Part shown: piece after piece, positions 50,743 to 60,734 of the stretch
How positions within the stretch are numbered: position 1 is the first letter of the stretch
How the letters are laid out: each line of letters starts with the position of its first letter
Source: a bacterium
GTDB taxonomy: Bacteria; Myxococcota_A; Bradymonadia; Bradymonadales; Bradymonadaceae
DNA: 64,000 nucleotides
Direction: 5' to 3'
Assembly: GCA_030427705.1 (NCBI GenBank)
Contig: JAUIBR010000027.1
Location: 26,881 to 90,880, forward strand
The notes under the pieces: generated by a model
What the model saw: the letters and a program-made list of their open reading frames with translations, nothing else
What the model was told of the DNA's origin: nothing
Database searches by the model: none
Program-made: the position numbers and the translations under genes

Positions 50743-51868
50743 ATGAGTGATGATCTAAAGTCAAAAATCTCAGAGCTCGAGAATCGACTCTCGGAGCTCG
50801 GGAGGCATCTTTGACCTTGCCCAGAAGCGCGCACGGTTAGAAGAACTCGACGTCATCAGCCAGGACCCTGGGTTCTGGGATGACGCGGACAAAGCCCAAA
50901 CTACAATGCAGGAACGCGGAACAGTCTTGGAAACCGTCACCAAGTTTGACGAGTTTCAGACAGGATTGGACGACGCATTGGTGCTGATCGAACTCTCAGA
51001 AGAAGTGGGTGGAGATCCTGATTCGCTGGCTGAAGCTGAGCGAAGCCTGGGCGTGATCGAAAAGCAGCTCGGCGAGATGGAGCAACTGCGCATGTTGGGC
51101 GGCGAGCACGACCAATTGGGCGCGATCGTCACAATCAAACCAGGCGCGGGCGGAACGGAAAGCCAAGATTGGGCGAGCATGCTGTTTCGCATGTACACCC
51201 GCTATATGGAGCGCAAGGGCTGGACCGTCGAAATCACGGACTATCAGGACGCGGACGAGGCCGGAATCAAGATGGTCGAAATGCGGGTTATTGGTCCGTA
51301 TGCATATGGTCATCTCAAAGCTGAAGCCGGTGTGCACCGTCTGGTGCGCATCAGTCCGTTCGACAGTAATAAGCGCCGTCACACAAGCTTTGCGGGCGTT
51401 TCGGTCTTCCCCGAGATCGACGACGATATCGAAATCGATATCAAAGAATCCGACCTTGAGACTGACACGTACCGCGCATCTGGTGCCGGTGGTCAGCACG
51501 TCAATAAGACGGATTCGGCCGTTCGTATCAAACACGTACCAACCGGTGTCGTGGTGCAGTGTCAAAGCGAGCGCTCGCAGCACAAAAACCGGGCGACCGC
51601 GATGAAGTTGCTGCGCGCCAAACTGTACGAACTTGAGCTCCGCGCCCGAGAAGCCGAAGCCCAACAACTGCACGCTGAGCAGCTCGATGTGGCGTTTGGC
51701 AGTCAGATTCGCTCGTATGTCCTGCACCCGTACAAACAGATCAAAGACCTTCGAACAGAACTCGCCATCGGTAATGTTGATGCGGTTTTGGACGGCGATT
51801 TGGACCCCTTCGTCGAAGCGTACCTCCTTATGGAAGGCAGCGACGAGACGCAGCAGGCGGAGGCATAA
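50743..51868 (+). CDS. prfB: Peptide chain release factor 2 with programmed +1 frameshift
   Basis: RF2 of 374 residues encoded in two frames. The ATG at 50743 follows TTGGAGC. The first 23 codons end in CTT TGA; slippage by one base moves reading to GAC at 50813 and the frame then stays open to 51868. The mature protein has the SPF anticodon-like motif (RISPFDSN) of RF2 and the catalytic GGQ loop (GAGGQHVNKTDSAVRI). RF2 ends translation at UGA and UAA, so the in-frame UGA makes its own level feedback-controlled. Annotation from an internal start near 50906 would lose about 54 residues. The stop overlaps the lolC/E start (TAATG). Confidence 0.95.
50799..50814 (+). promoter_or_regulatory. prfB programmed frameshift site
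   Basis: A Shine-Dalgarno-like GGGAGG stands a few bases before CTT TGA C, the slip codon, UGA stop and following C of bacterial RF2 genes. Low RF2 lengthens the pause at UGA and promotes the +1 shift. Confidence 0.9.
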
Positions 51869-53394
51869 TGCGCTACGAGCACTTCATCGGGCTGAGATAT
51901 TTGATGGCGAAACGACGCAAGGGCGTGCTTTCGATCATCACCATGATCTCGGTCGCAGGGGTGGCTCTTGGTGTGACCGCGCTCATCGTTGTGTTGAGCG
52001 TGATGGGCGGGTTCAAAAAGGACCTCAAAGAGAAGATCATCGGCACGAAGGCGCATATCGTCGTCAAGGCCAAAGAAGGCGAGTTCCTCACGGACTACGA
52101 GCCGATCGTTGAGTCGTCGATGAAGGACGCCGAAGTCATCGGAGCGGCGGCGTTTCTTGAGTCTGAGGTCATGGTCTCAAGTCCGACAAACTTAAGCGGC
52201 GTGATGCTTCGGGGCGTGAATCCTGACCAGGTCGTTAAGGTAACGACGCTCGGTCGCGATGTCGTTGAAGGCAAACTTGAGTATCTGGTCGATTCTGAGC
52301 CGATGATGGAAGCCCTTGAAAAGGCCCGCGGCAAGGAACTCGATGAACTTCTCAAGCGCATGCGCAAAGAGCGCATCGAGATGGCAAGCGAGTCCGAGAA
52401 CGACCTGCCACCGTTGTTGAAGGCGGAAGAGCCCGAAGAGGACCGCTACGGTGAAGACGGCTTCATGCCCGGAATTCCCGGAGTTGACGATCAGCCCGCG
52501 AAAGCTGAACCCAAGGAAGGTGACGACCGATTCGGCGAAGAGGGCTTCATGCCCGGGATCCCCGGTGTCGAGGTTGACGATGAACCTGCGGAGCCAGCAA
52601 AGCCGCGAATTCCTGGGCTGATCGTTGGCAAAGAACTCAGCAAATCGCTCCAGATTGAGCTCGGTGACGAGATCAATGTGGTGACCCCGAAAGGCGAGAT
52701 GGGCCCGACCGGCCCAATCCCTCGCAGCAGGCCGTTCCGGGTCGTTGGCGTGTTTTACAGCGGGATGTACGAGTTCGATGCGAACTACGCGTACGCCTAC
52801 CTGCCAGACGTCCAATCCTTCCTGAATCAAGAAGGTGTCTCGGGTATCGAGATGAAGACCTCGGATGTCGAGAAGGCACCCGAGATTGCAGACCGCATCC
52901 AGCTGAACATGCCGGACACCCTCAGTGTTTTGGATTGGCAGGAGCTGAACCGTAGCCTCTTCTATGCGTTGAAGCTCGAGAAGATCGCGATGTTCGTGGT
53001 CCTGACGTTCATCATTCTGGTCGCAAGTTTCAGCATCGTCGCGATGCTCATCATGATCGTCATCGAGAAGGGCCGTGAGATTGCGATCCTCAAGGCGATT
53101 GGAGCGACAAACGCGGGCGTGATGCGAACGTTTATCTTCCAAGGCACGGTTATCGGTGTCGTTGGCGCGGTCCTGGGTTTGATTTTTGGACTGCTGATTT
53201 GCTTCTTCCTCGCTGAATTCGGGTTTCCCCTGAATTCCGAGGTCTATTACATTTCGACGCTCCCAGTATCCGTGGATCCTGTGGAGATTATTGCGGTGGT
53301 GGTGGCGGCTGTCGTCATCAGCTTATTGGCGACGATTTACCCGTCGATTCAAGCGGCGCGCCTCAATCCGGTAGATGGTTTACGAGATGACTGA
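51868..53394 (+). CDS. lolC: Lipoprotein-release ABC transporter permease (LolC/LolE)
   Basis: A 508-residue permease with an N-terminal helix ([28 protein letters not shown]), a large periplasmic domain, and three C-terminal helices including the FtsX-like core ([24 protein letters not shown]). It extracts lipoproteins from the inner membrane. Typical LolC/E are about 400-415 residues; here about 100 extra acidic residues (about 142-245) lie in the periplasmic domain and contain a duplicated 15-residue module ([15 protein letters not shown] at 192, [15 protein letters not shown] at 220). Only one permease gene is present, so it may work as a homodimer (LolF-like). It is coupled to prfB and lolD. 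Confidence 0.9.
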   Translation: MRYEHFIGLRYLMAKRRKGVLSIITMISVAGVALGVTALIVVLSVMGGFKKDLKEKIIGTKAHIVVKAKEGEFLTDYEPIVESSMKDAEVIGAAAFLESEVMVSSPTNLSGVMLRGVNPDQVVKVTTLGRDVVEGKLEYLVDSEPMMEALEKARGKELDELLKRMRKERIEMASESENDLPPLLKAEEPEEDRYGEDGFMPGIPGVDDQPAKAEPKEGDDRFGEEGFMPGIPGVEVDDEPAEPAKPRIPGLIVGKELSKSLQIELGDEINVVTPKGEMGPTGPIPRSRPFRVVGVFYSGMYEFDANYAYAYLPDVQSFLNQEGVSGIEMKTSDVEKAPEIADRIQLNMPDTLSVLDWQELNRSLFYALKLEKIAMFVVLTFIILVASFSIVAMLIMIVIEKGREIAILKAIGATNAGVMRTFIFQGTVIGVVGAVLGLIFGLLICFFLAEFGFPLNSEVYYISTLPVSVDPVEIIAVVVAAVVISLLATIYPSIQAARLNPVDGLRDD

Positions 53395-54169
53395 CACAGC
53401 GCTGATTGAAATGCAGAAGCTCAGCAAGAGCTTCCATCACCGAGGGCGTTTGCTTGAGGTGTTGAAAGGCGTCGACCTTACGATTCACGCGGGTGATCGC
53501 GTGGCAATCATGGGGCCGAGCGGTGCCGGTAAGAGTACTCTGTTGCAAGTGATGGGAACGCTCGACGTGCCATCCGATGGCAAACTGCTCTTCGACGGCG
53601 AAGATATCTTCGCGCGCAAACCCACGCAGCTAGCGAAGTTCCGCAACGAGAGCGTTGGCTTTGTCTTTCAGTTTCACCATCTGCTCCCAGAGTTTACGGC
53701 GATTGAGAACGTGATGATGCCGGGACTGATCGGCCGTTCACGCAGATCCGAAGCGGAACAGCGTGCGATTGAGCTGCTCGAGACCGTGGGGCTTGGCGAG
53801 CGACTTCACCACCAGCCCGGTGAATTGTCTGGTGGTGAGCAGCAGCGCGTCGCGATCGCACGTGCATTGTTCATGAAACCTCGGCTGCTTCTTGCTGATG
53901 AACCTACCGGCAACCTTGACCTCTCGACAGGGGCTGAGATACACGGGCTGCTGCGCGAATTGAACCGCACAACCGGCATCACGGTGGTGGTCGTCACGCA
54001 TGATCCTCGGCTAGCCGAGGAAATGGATATTCAACTGTTGATGAAAGACGGACTCATCGTCCCGCGAATTCCGGGTGATGAGCGAATCGGAGACCGAATT
54101 CCGGCGGACCTTCAGACTGAAACGGAAGGCTCGTTGGCAGAAGAGTCGGACTCAGCCTTGAGAGCTTGA
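53387..54169 (+). CDS. lolD: Lipoprotein-release ATP-binding protein LolD
   Basis: A 260-residue ABC ATPase of the LolD type with Walker [10 protein letters not shown], signature [15 protein letters not shown], Walker [13 protein letters not shown] and the H-loop VVVTHDP. It powers lipoprotein release by the adjacent permease. The start at 53387 overlaps the permease stop; an ATG at 53375 in the same frame is possible. The C-terminal ~30 residues (acidic, Ser-rich) extend beyond the usual LolD end. Confidence 0.94.
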   Translation: MTDTALIEMQKLSKSFHHRGRLLEVLKGVDLTIHAGDRVAIMGPSGAGKSTLLQVMGTLDVPSDGKLLFDGEDIFARKPTQLAKFRNESVGFVFQFHHLLPEFTAIENVMMPGLIGRSRRSEAEQRAIELLETVGLGERLHHQPGELSGGEQQRVAIARALFMKPRLLLADEPTGNLDLSTGAEIHGLLRELNRTTGITVVVVTHDPRLAEEMDIQLLMKDGLIVPRIPGDERIGDRIPADLQTETEGSLAEESDSALRA

Positions 54170-54230
54170 GAACGCTACGCTGTTTGTTTTTGGATGTTTG
54201 TTGCCCCTAGGGCTGGATACAAGGACTGTT

Positions 54231-56705
54231 GTGCTCGGACAAGGCTATCTCTCAAAAGCGATGTGCATCGCGGCTGTGGCCGTGTTGTCGCTTGTGATGG
54301 CGCTTCCGGAAGCGTTCGCGCAGCCGCGCACGCGTACCGAGTTCCAACCTGCGCCAGACAACAGCCTGGCTCCCACTCAATTTGCACCTGATGAACCGCT
54401 ACCTAAGGGGTCTGCGGCACGTGAGGGTGACACCATCGACCAACTTCGGGTGAAGGGAAATCGCCGGGTCGAGGCCGAGTCGGTTTTGAACCAAGTCCGC
54501 AGCAAAGCGGGGCAGCCCATTCTGCTCGAGAAAGTCAGCCAGGACATTCGTCGAGTCTACAAGCTGGGCTACTTCGACGATGTGCAGGTCGATGCGACCA
54601 AGACTGGCGATGGCAAAGTCATCATGACGTTCATCGTCCAAGAGAAGCCCGCCATCAGCAAGGTCACGTACGAGGGGCATGAAGAGATCGATATCGAAGA
54701 TATTCAGGAGGTCATCAACCTCAGGCCCAATGCGGTCTTGAATATCGCCGATGTCAAAGCCAACGCCGAGAAGATCCGGGAGCTGTACTCCGAAAAAGGT
54801 TTCTTCCTGGCTGAAGTGGATTACCGCGTTGAGATCGACCCGGACGTGCCGGAGCTGGCCAACGTCGTGTTCGAAATCCGCGAATTCGCCAAGGTCGAGG
54901 TGAAGCGCATCACGTTCCTTGGAAACGAGCAGCTGCCCGACGAAGAACTTAAGAACATCATGGCAACCCGCGAGGGTGATTGGGGCTCGTTCCTGACCAG
55001 CTTTGGTCAATTCAAGGAAGAGGCGTTCCAGCAGGATTTGCAGCGTGTCACCGCGTACTACTACGACAAGGGGTATGTGCAGGTGAAGGTGAAGCGCCCG
55101 GTCGTGCGCCTATCGCGCGACAAACGCTTCCTGTTCATCACGATTGCGGTGGAAGAAGGTCCCCGGTTCCACGTGGGCGAGGTAGACATTCAAGGCGACT
55201 TCATTGTTGGGAAGGAGCAGCTTGAACAACTGGTCACACTTCAGCCGAAAACGTGGTTCAGCTACGGCACCATGCGCAACGACATGGAGCAGATCCGGGG
55301 TCTTTATCAAGACTCAGGATACGCATACGTAAACGTGAACCCGGTTACTTCGATCCGCGAGAAAGAGCGGATTGTGGACGTCACGTACGACATTCAGAAG
55401 GGTAACAAAGTCTACTTCGGTCGCATCGACGTCGTGGGCAACACGAAGACCCGCGACAAGGTGATTCGTCGGGAACTTCGAATTCAGGAAGGCGAGCTCT
55501 ATTCGCGAACGAAACTTGAGGCATCAAAGGCTCGAGTCACGCGTCTTGGATTCTTCGAAAAGGTCGACATCACGACACAGCGTGCGGATCGCGATGACCT
55601 CATCAATGCTCGCGTTGAGGTTGCTGAGCGACCCACAGGTACCTTCCAGGTTGGTGCTGGATTCTCGAGTTTGGAGAGCTTCATTCTCAATGCTCAGGTC
55701 TCGCAGAACAACCTGTTCGGGCGCGGACAGTCGTTGAGTTTCCAAGCTCAGGTGTCGAGCATTCGAACCTTGTTCAATATCCAGTTCTCGGAGCCGTACT
55801 TCCTGGATTCTCCGTTTAGTTTCGGCTTCGACGTCTACAACTTCGACTATCTGTTCCCTGACTACGCACGGCGCTCGCGTGGTGGAAACATCACGATCGG
55901 CTATCCGATTACCGACGATTTCCGCGCGAACTTGACCTACAAGCTCGAGGACGTGGAGCTGCGTCCAGGTGGTCAATCCGGGCGAAACAGCCGGCAGGTT
56001 GGAAACTTGTTCCGTGGCGGTCTGACGAGCTCGCTGACGTTGGGCCTGTCGTACGACAACCGCGATAACCGGCTCTTCCCAACGAAAGGATCGTTCACCA
56101 CAGCGAGGATGGAAGTCGCTGAAGACAATCTGACCCTCAGCCAGGTTGAGTTCGTAAAGTATGACGCGGATACGCGTTTCTACTTCCCGCTCTTCTGGCA
56201 GTTCGTCCTACGCCTCAATGGTGAGATTGGCTACGTTCAGTCGATTGACCCTCGCAAACCCGTACCGCTGTTCGAGCGCTACTACGCTGGCGGTCCGACG
56301 ACCGTTCGCGGTTTCGACCGATTCAGCTTGGGACCATCACGGCTTGTCGCACGTGACCCGAATGACCCGGGTTCGCAGGCGTCAGACTTCCGCATCGGTG
56401 GTAACAAACGCCTGATCCTGACGACGGAAATCGAATTTCCAATCCTAACCGCCGTCGGTATTAAGGGCGTCGTCTTCGCTGATTTGGGCAACGCCTTCGA
56501 CAATGGACAAAACTTCACATTAGTTCCGGACCTTTTCGTAAGTGACGAGAACGATTACAACGACGCACTCAGAACATCCGTCGGTTTTGGTTTCCGCTGG
56601 TTCAGTCCTATTGGACCACTTCGATTCGAGTGGGGTATCCCGCTTGCAAGATTGAGGGATGAAAAACCGCTGGTATTCGATTTCAGCATTGGTAACGCGT
56701 TCTAG
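54231..56705 (+). CDS. bamA: Outer-membrane assembly factor BamA
   Basis: An 824-residue protein with a signal peptide, POTRA domains (IDQLRVKGNRRVEAESV, ISKVTYEGHEEIDIEDI, VEVKRITFLGNEQLPDEEL, and two more) and a C-terminal 16-strand barrel; the loop-6 motif VRGF is present (TTVRGFDRFSLGP) and the protein ends in a beta-signal-type FSIGNAF. It inserts outer-membrane proteins. I use the GTG at 54231 preceded by AAGGA at five bases; TTG at 54198 would add 11 residues with no benefit to the signal peptide. An unusual Pro/Ala-rich linker of about 40 residues sits between signal and POTRA1. Confidence 0.95.
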   Translation: MLGQGYLSKAMCIAAVAVLSLVMALPEAFAQPRTRTEFQPAPDNSLAPTQFAPDEPLPKGSAAREGDTIDQLRVKGNRRVEAESVLNQVRSKAGQPILLEKVSQDIRRVYKLGYFDDVQVDATKTGDGKVIMTFIVQEKPAISKVTYEGHEEIDIEDIQEVINLRPNAVLNIADVKANAEKIRELYSEKGFFLAEVDYRVEIDPDVPELANVVFEIREFAKVEVKRITFLGNEQLPDEELKNIMATREGDWGSFLTSFGQFKEEAFQQDLQRVTAYYYDKGYVQVKVKRPVVRLSRDKRFLFITIAVEEGPRFHVGEVDIQGDFIVGKEQLEQLVTLQPKTWFSYGTMRNDMEQIRGLYQDSGYAYVNVNPVTSIREKERIVDVTYDIQKGNKVYFGRIDVVGNTKTRDKVIRRELRIQEGELYSRTKLEASKARVTRLGFFEKVDITTQRADRDDLINARVEVAERPTGTFQVGAGFSSLESFILNAQVSQNNLFGRGQSLSFQAQVSSIRTLFNIQFSEPYFLDSPFSFGFDVYNFDYLFPDYARRSRGGNITIGYPITDDFRANLTYKLEDVELRPGGQSGRNSRQVGNLFRGGLTSSLTLGLSYDNRDNRLFPTKGSFTTARMEVAEDNLTLSQVEFVKYDADTRFYFPLFWQFVLRLNGEIGYVQSIDPRKPVPLFERYYAGGPTTVRGFDRFSLGPSRLVARDPNDPGSQASDFRIGGNKRLILTTEIEFPILTAVGIKGVVFADLGNAFDNGQNFTLVPDLFVSDENDYNDALRTSVGFGFRWFSPIGPLRFEWGIPLARLRDEKPLVFDFSIGNAF

Positions 56706-56726
56706 TGCACACAAAGAGAGAATCTC

Positions 56727-57269
56727 ATGATGACCGAAATGCGAATGACAACCCTTAAGCGATTCCTGCTTAGCGCACTGACGCTTAGCGTGCTGTTGGT
56801 GAGCATTCCTGCGACGGCTTCCGCTCAATCCAAAATTGGCTACGTAGACCTTCAACGCGCGCTCAACGAAGTGTCGGAGGGCAAGAAGGCCAAATCAAAA
56901 CTGAAGAAAGACTTCGAGAAGAAGCAGAAGGACCTGAACAAGAAACAGGAAGAGCTTCGTAAGATGAAGGAGAACATCGAACAGAACTCGATGATGCTCT
57001 CCGATGACGCTAAGCGTCAGAAGGCGATGGAATTCCAACAGCGCTTGGTCGAACTTCAGCAGGTCTACGTGAAGCATCAGGAAGAGCTCGCAAAGGCTGA
57101 GGCCAAGGCGACGAAGAAGATCTTCGACAAGATGGGCAAAATCATCGAACAAATTGCCAAAGAGAAAGGTTATGACCTTGTGTTGGAGCGCACCGAGTCC
57201 GCGCTCCTCTACGCGAAGGACGGCATGGACCTGACGAACGAACTCATCAAGCGCTACGACAAGAAATAG
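56727..57269 (+). CDS. skp: Periplasmic chaperone Skp (OmpH family)
   Basis: A 180-residue protein with a signal peptide ending near ASA-Q, a short beta segment IGYVDLQRALNEV, and long charged helices (Lys/Glu-rich, about 55-150) that form the trimeric tentacles of Skp. It carries unfolded outer-membrane proteins to BamA, which is encoded just upstream. Several in-frame ATG codons (56727, 56730, 56739, 56745) precede the signal; the first is used. The stop overlaps the next gene's GTG by one base. Confidence 0.92.
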   Translation: MMTEMRMTTLKRFLLSALTLSVLLVSIPATASAQSKIGYVDLQRALNEVSEGKKAKSKLKKDFEKKQKDLNKKQEELRKMKENIEQNSMMLSDDAKRQKAMEFQQRLVELQQVYVKHQEELAKAEAKATKKIFDKMGKIIEQIAKEKGYDLVLERTESALLYAKDGMDLTNELIKRYDKK

Positions 57270-59029
57270 TGCGAAGCCCCGCGTTCCAAAAGCTCGGGGC
57301 GAGTCTGTTTCGAGCAGCACTACTGCTGATGCTCGTGTCCTCGGGCTGCAAGTGCGAAGACGCGATCCGCGGCGCGGTCGACAAAGACCCAAACAAACGC
57401 CGCATCGATAAGCACACCACGAAAGACCCGCAAACTGCGGAACAAGAGCCGAACAACGCTCCGGAAGTGGCCACACCCATCCTCCTGGGAAATGAGCTTC
57501 GTCCATTGCCGGCGACGGTTGCCGACGCTTCCGATGTGGATTGGTACGAGGTCGCGACGAGCGCCGAAGAGCCCCAGCTATTCACGGTTGTGGTAGAGCC
57601 CTCGGAATCCCTCAATCCTAGTATTCATCTTCAGATTCCGGGCCACGAGGGCCTCCCTGTCGCCTACGATATTGGCGGAAAGGGAGAGCCTGAATCGGTG
57701 GTCGCGATGCGTTTGGGCAAGACACCCATTCGTATGGCCGTCCGCGGAGAAGAAGGAACTACGGGTGATTACAAGATCATTTTCACCAAACGAATGGCGG
57801 GTGGAAGCGTCGAATGGGAGCCCAACGACATGCCAAGCGTGGCGGTGGATTTGGAACTCCCAGGGCAGATTGAGGGATTTGTTGATCGGCCCTCGGACCG
57901 CGACGTCTTTGCGATTAAGCGAGGGGAGGGCGACGAGCAACCCGTCGTGAGTTTCGAATACCGTCCCGTTGTGAATCTGCCGCAGGTGATTCGGTTCTTT
58001 GGTGCAGAGGACCTGCGGGAGCCGCTCATGTCGCTGCAAGTAGCAGGGCAGAAGAATCAAAAGGTCGCGGTTCCCAATTTCCGAATCCCGGACGGTATTG
58101 ATACCTTGTGGATGGTGCTGACTGCGCCGGATGGGTTTGACCGAAAGAGCGCATATATGCTGAGCTTTCGGCCTGTGCCGTCCGTGGCGGACGACGTCGA
58201 ACTCGAGCCAAACGACACCCATCCCCAACCATTGCCGATGCCCGCGAAGCTTCGGGGAATCCTGCATTCACCGGATGACACGGACCACTTTGCTCTTGGC
58301 GTGCTTGAGGCACAAAAGGAAGCGGATATGGGAAATGATGCCGGCATTGTTCCCAAGGCAATCGAGGCGCAGGCGGACATGGGAGGCGATGCTGGATTGC
58401 CGCCTGAGGGGCCCGCGCCAATTGCCCTACCCGAAAAGACTCGCGCCGGTGAATACTTCATTTTGCGGGCCAAAGCGCTTCGAAAAGGCGTGAAGATAGG
58501 AGGAACGCTTTCGGGTCCGTCTGGTGAGCGGCGGATTGAACCTCAATTGGATGGCTCGGTTGAGCTGTGTGACACGTTGTACCGTCCAGGCGAACACGAG
58601 TTCTGGGTGCATCCGCTCGAAGTGCCAAAGGGCCCTGACGGAGAATTCGACTACAGCGTATCGCTAGATAGCACCGCACAGTTGGAGGGTTTCGAGATCG
58701 AGCCCAACAACGAAAAGGCCTCGGCGGACGCACTGACTGCGGTTCAGCGCGGGTTTCTGACCTCGAAAGATGTGGATGTTTGGGCATTTGCTCAGGACAT
58801 TGCGCCGGATACATTCGGTCCGGTTACGGTCGAGTTAACCGGCAAATATCCGATGCGAGTACGGGTGTTGGATGCCGAAGGTGGATTGGTTCTAGATGTC
58901 CCACAACCGTCGGCTACCCATGAGATTGCCCTCGATCTTCCCCGCGGTATGTATCTCGTCGAGGTGCAGCTCGGTTCTGGCGTGGGTGGCTGCGATCCTT
59001 ACGAGATCAAACTCAAGTCGGTCAAATAG
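57269..59029 (+). CDS. Lipoprotein with four PPC-like domains
   Basis: A 586-residue predicted lipoprotein (signal peptide, lipobox near VSSGC, Cys27). Four copies of an EPNN/EPND motif (residues about 58, 190, 310 and 475) each start a bacterial pre-peptidase C-terminal-like (PPC) module (for example VEWEPNDMPSVAVDL, then DRDVFAIKRG). Between modules 3 and 4 is a region with a near-repeat (ADMGNDAG, ADMGGDAG). The GTG start overlaps the skp stop, so it is the last gene of the Bam/Skp operon. The function is unknown; a structural or assembly role at the cell surface is inference. Confidence 0.8.
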   Translation: MRSPAFQKLGASLFRAALLLMLVSSGCKCEDAIRGAVDKDPNKRRIDKHTTKDPQTAEQEPNNAPEVATPILLGNELRPLPATVADASDVDWYEVATSAEEPQLFTVVVEPSESLNPSIHLQIPGHEGLPVAYDIGGKGEPESVVAMRLGKTPIRMAVRGEEGTTGDYKIIFTKRMAGGSVEWEPNDMPSVAVDLELPGQIEGFVDRPSDRDVFAIKRGEGDEQPVVSFEYRPVVNLPQVIRFFGAEDLREPLMSLQVAGQKNQKVAVPNFRIPDGIDTLWMVLTAPDGFDRKSAYMLSFRPVPSVADDVELEPNDTHPQPLPMPAKLRGILHSPDDTDHFALGVLEAQKEADMGNDAGIVPKAIEAQADMGGDAGLPPEGPAPIALPEKTRAGEYFILRAKALRKGVKIGGTLSGPSGERRIEPQLDGSVELCDTLYRPGEHEFWVHPLEVPKGPDGEFDYSVSLDSTAQLEGFEIEPNNEKASADALTAVQRGFLTSKDVDVWAFAQDIAPDTFGPVTVELTGKYPMRVRVLDAEGGLVLDVPQPSATHEIALDLPRGMYLVEVQLGSGVGGCDPYEIKLKSVK

Positions 59030-60587
59030 GCAGGAAGCCGCCGAAATATGCGGCGCCGAGTCCAGCTGCGATGACCAGCAAGATTACAAAGAATATCAAG
59101 CCTGAGCCCGACTTTTGGCGCTCGATTGCACGAAAATCAGTGCCGGTCGGCTGAATCTCGCCGAGCTCCCATTTATCGTCATCGACCGCGGTCGATGTCG
59201 GAGTCAGCGTCCGAGCCATGGGTTCATGACCGTCGGTCGTGGACGGTTCTTCGGTGCTGGTGGCCCGATGTGTATCCGTGGACGCCGGCACACGGTCTCC
59301 GCTGTCGTCAGCGCGCTTGCGCTTGCCAGTGTCGCTCTTTGGCGTCGTCAGAAGGATGACTTCGTCGTCGGCGGACGGGAGATGAGTAATCTGCAGAATC
59401 GAAGAGGCGTTGCTCGCCGTTTCAACCAGTGGCGGCGCCGAGGTCAGGCCTGATTCTGAGGTCAAACCGGACTCGGACGTCAAACTGCTACGGACCGCCG
59501 CTTTCTCGCGCGGTGCCTCACCTTCAACAACCCCAAACGGGATCGCGTCCTCCCGATTCTTGCGTTCCACGGCATCAGCGAATTGAAGCGTCTGCTCGAA
59601 GGCATCGCGTTCGTCTTCCGACAGCTCCAAATCTTCGGTGTCGGGCCCTGGGCTGTCGAATTCCTGCGTCGACGGCTCTTCCAGCGCGGACATATCAATG
59701 CCGGCCACGACCGGTTGAGCGACGGCTTCTCCGGCGAGCGCGAGTAAAAACTCATTCGCGTTCTGGAAGCGGTCCTCGCGGTCCTTGCGCAAGGCTTTGC
59801 GAATCACGCGATCGACCAGCGTCCCTTGGAGTGCGGGGTCGCGCAGCGGTGGAACGGCGTCAAAGAGCTGCGAACGCATCACTTTGACCGGGTCTTTGTT
59901 ATAGAACGGAGGGCGACCGTTAAGCATCTCGTAGAGGATGATGCCCAAGGCGTAGAGGTCGGTCGTCCCATCGACGTCCTCTCCAGCAGCTTGCTCTGGA
60001 GACATATACGTTGGCGTACCAACGGTTGACCCACTGATGGTCAGCGAGCGTTGATTCTCATCATGTGCGCTCGTTGGCGCGGCGAGTTTAGCGATGCCGA
60101 AGTCTAGCACCTTCACGACATCTTCATCGTCGCCCATGACGGACAAGAAGATGTTTTCGGGCTTCAGGTCGCGGTGGACGATGCCCTGATCATGGGCTTC
60201 GGCCAGGCTCTTTAGAACCTGCTTGGCAACGTGTAAGGCGCGGTCTACGGAAAGCCGACCATCGCGTTTTAGAACGTCCGCAAGGTCTTCGCCTTCGAGC
60301 AGCTCCATCACGATGAAGAGCAGGTTCTCGTGCTGACCGTAATCGTGCAGTGTGATCGTGTTGGGGTGGCGCAGCCTACTCGCAAGTCGAGCCTCTCGCT
60401 TAAAGCGTTCCACAACATCCGTGATCGCAAGGAATCGCGGAGGCAGAATCTTAATAGCGACATCCCGGTCCATATTGAGCTGACGCGCTTTGTACACCAT
60501 ACCAAACCCACCTCGACCAATCTCCGAGGTGAGTTCGTAACGGTCTGCAAGCACGTTGCCCGGACCAATATTAGTTTCGTCCGACAT
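59022..60587 (-). CDS. Membrane-anchored Ser/Thr protein kinase
   Basis: A 521-residue Hanks-type kinase. The kinase domain at about 17-285 has GRGGFGMVYKA (nucleotide loop), VAIKIL (Lys), HRDLKPEN (catalytic loop), DFGIAKL (DFG) and GTPTYMSPEQAAG. A linker of about 200 residues, acidic and Ser/Thr-rich with a short SGLTSE repeat, leads to a C-terminal transmembrane segment (GLIFFVILLVIAAGLGAAYFGGFLPI) that may place only a few residues outside, so no large sensor domain is apparent. Such kinases are abundant in myxobacteria. The gene end overlaps the convergent PPC lipoprotein gene by eight bases. Confidence 0.94.
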   Translation of the reverse strand: MSDETNIGPGNVLADRYELTSEIGRGGFGMVYKARQLNMDRDVAIKILPPRFLAITDVVERFKREARLASRLRHPNTITLHDYGQHENLLFIVMELLEGEDLADVLKRDGRLSVDRALHVAKQVLKSLAEAHDQGIVHRDLKPENIFLSVMGDDEDVVKVLDFGIAKLAAPTSAHDENQRSLTISGSTVGTPTYMSPEQAAGEDVDGTTDLYALGIILYEMLNGRPPFYNKDPVKVMRSQLFDAVPPLRDPALQGTLVDRVIRKALRKDREDRFQNANEFLLALAGEAVAQPVVAGIDMSALEEPSTQEFDSPGPDTEDLELSEDERDAFEQTLQFADAVERKNREDAIPFGVVEGEAPREKAAVRSSLTSESGLTSESGLTSAPPLVETASNASSILQITHLPSADDEVILLTTPKSDTGKRKRADDSGDRVPASTDTHRATSTEEPSTTDGHEPMARTLTPTSTAVDDDKWELGEIQPTGTDFRAIERQKSGSGLIFFVILLVIAAGLGAAYFGGFLPI

Positions 60588-60734
60588 CGACTTGGTTTTT
60601 GTAGTTTATGGGGTAGACCCCACGCCGAGGTAAGAATAGGTACAAATCGAGGTTTAGAGCAAGGGTGTCGCGGTGATGCGCGCATTATTTAGTATTCAGC
60701 GATGCGTAAGTCTCGGGGCGCGTTCAGCTTCCAG

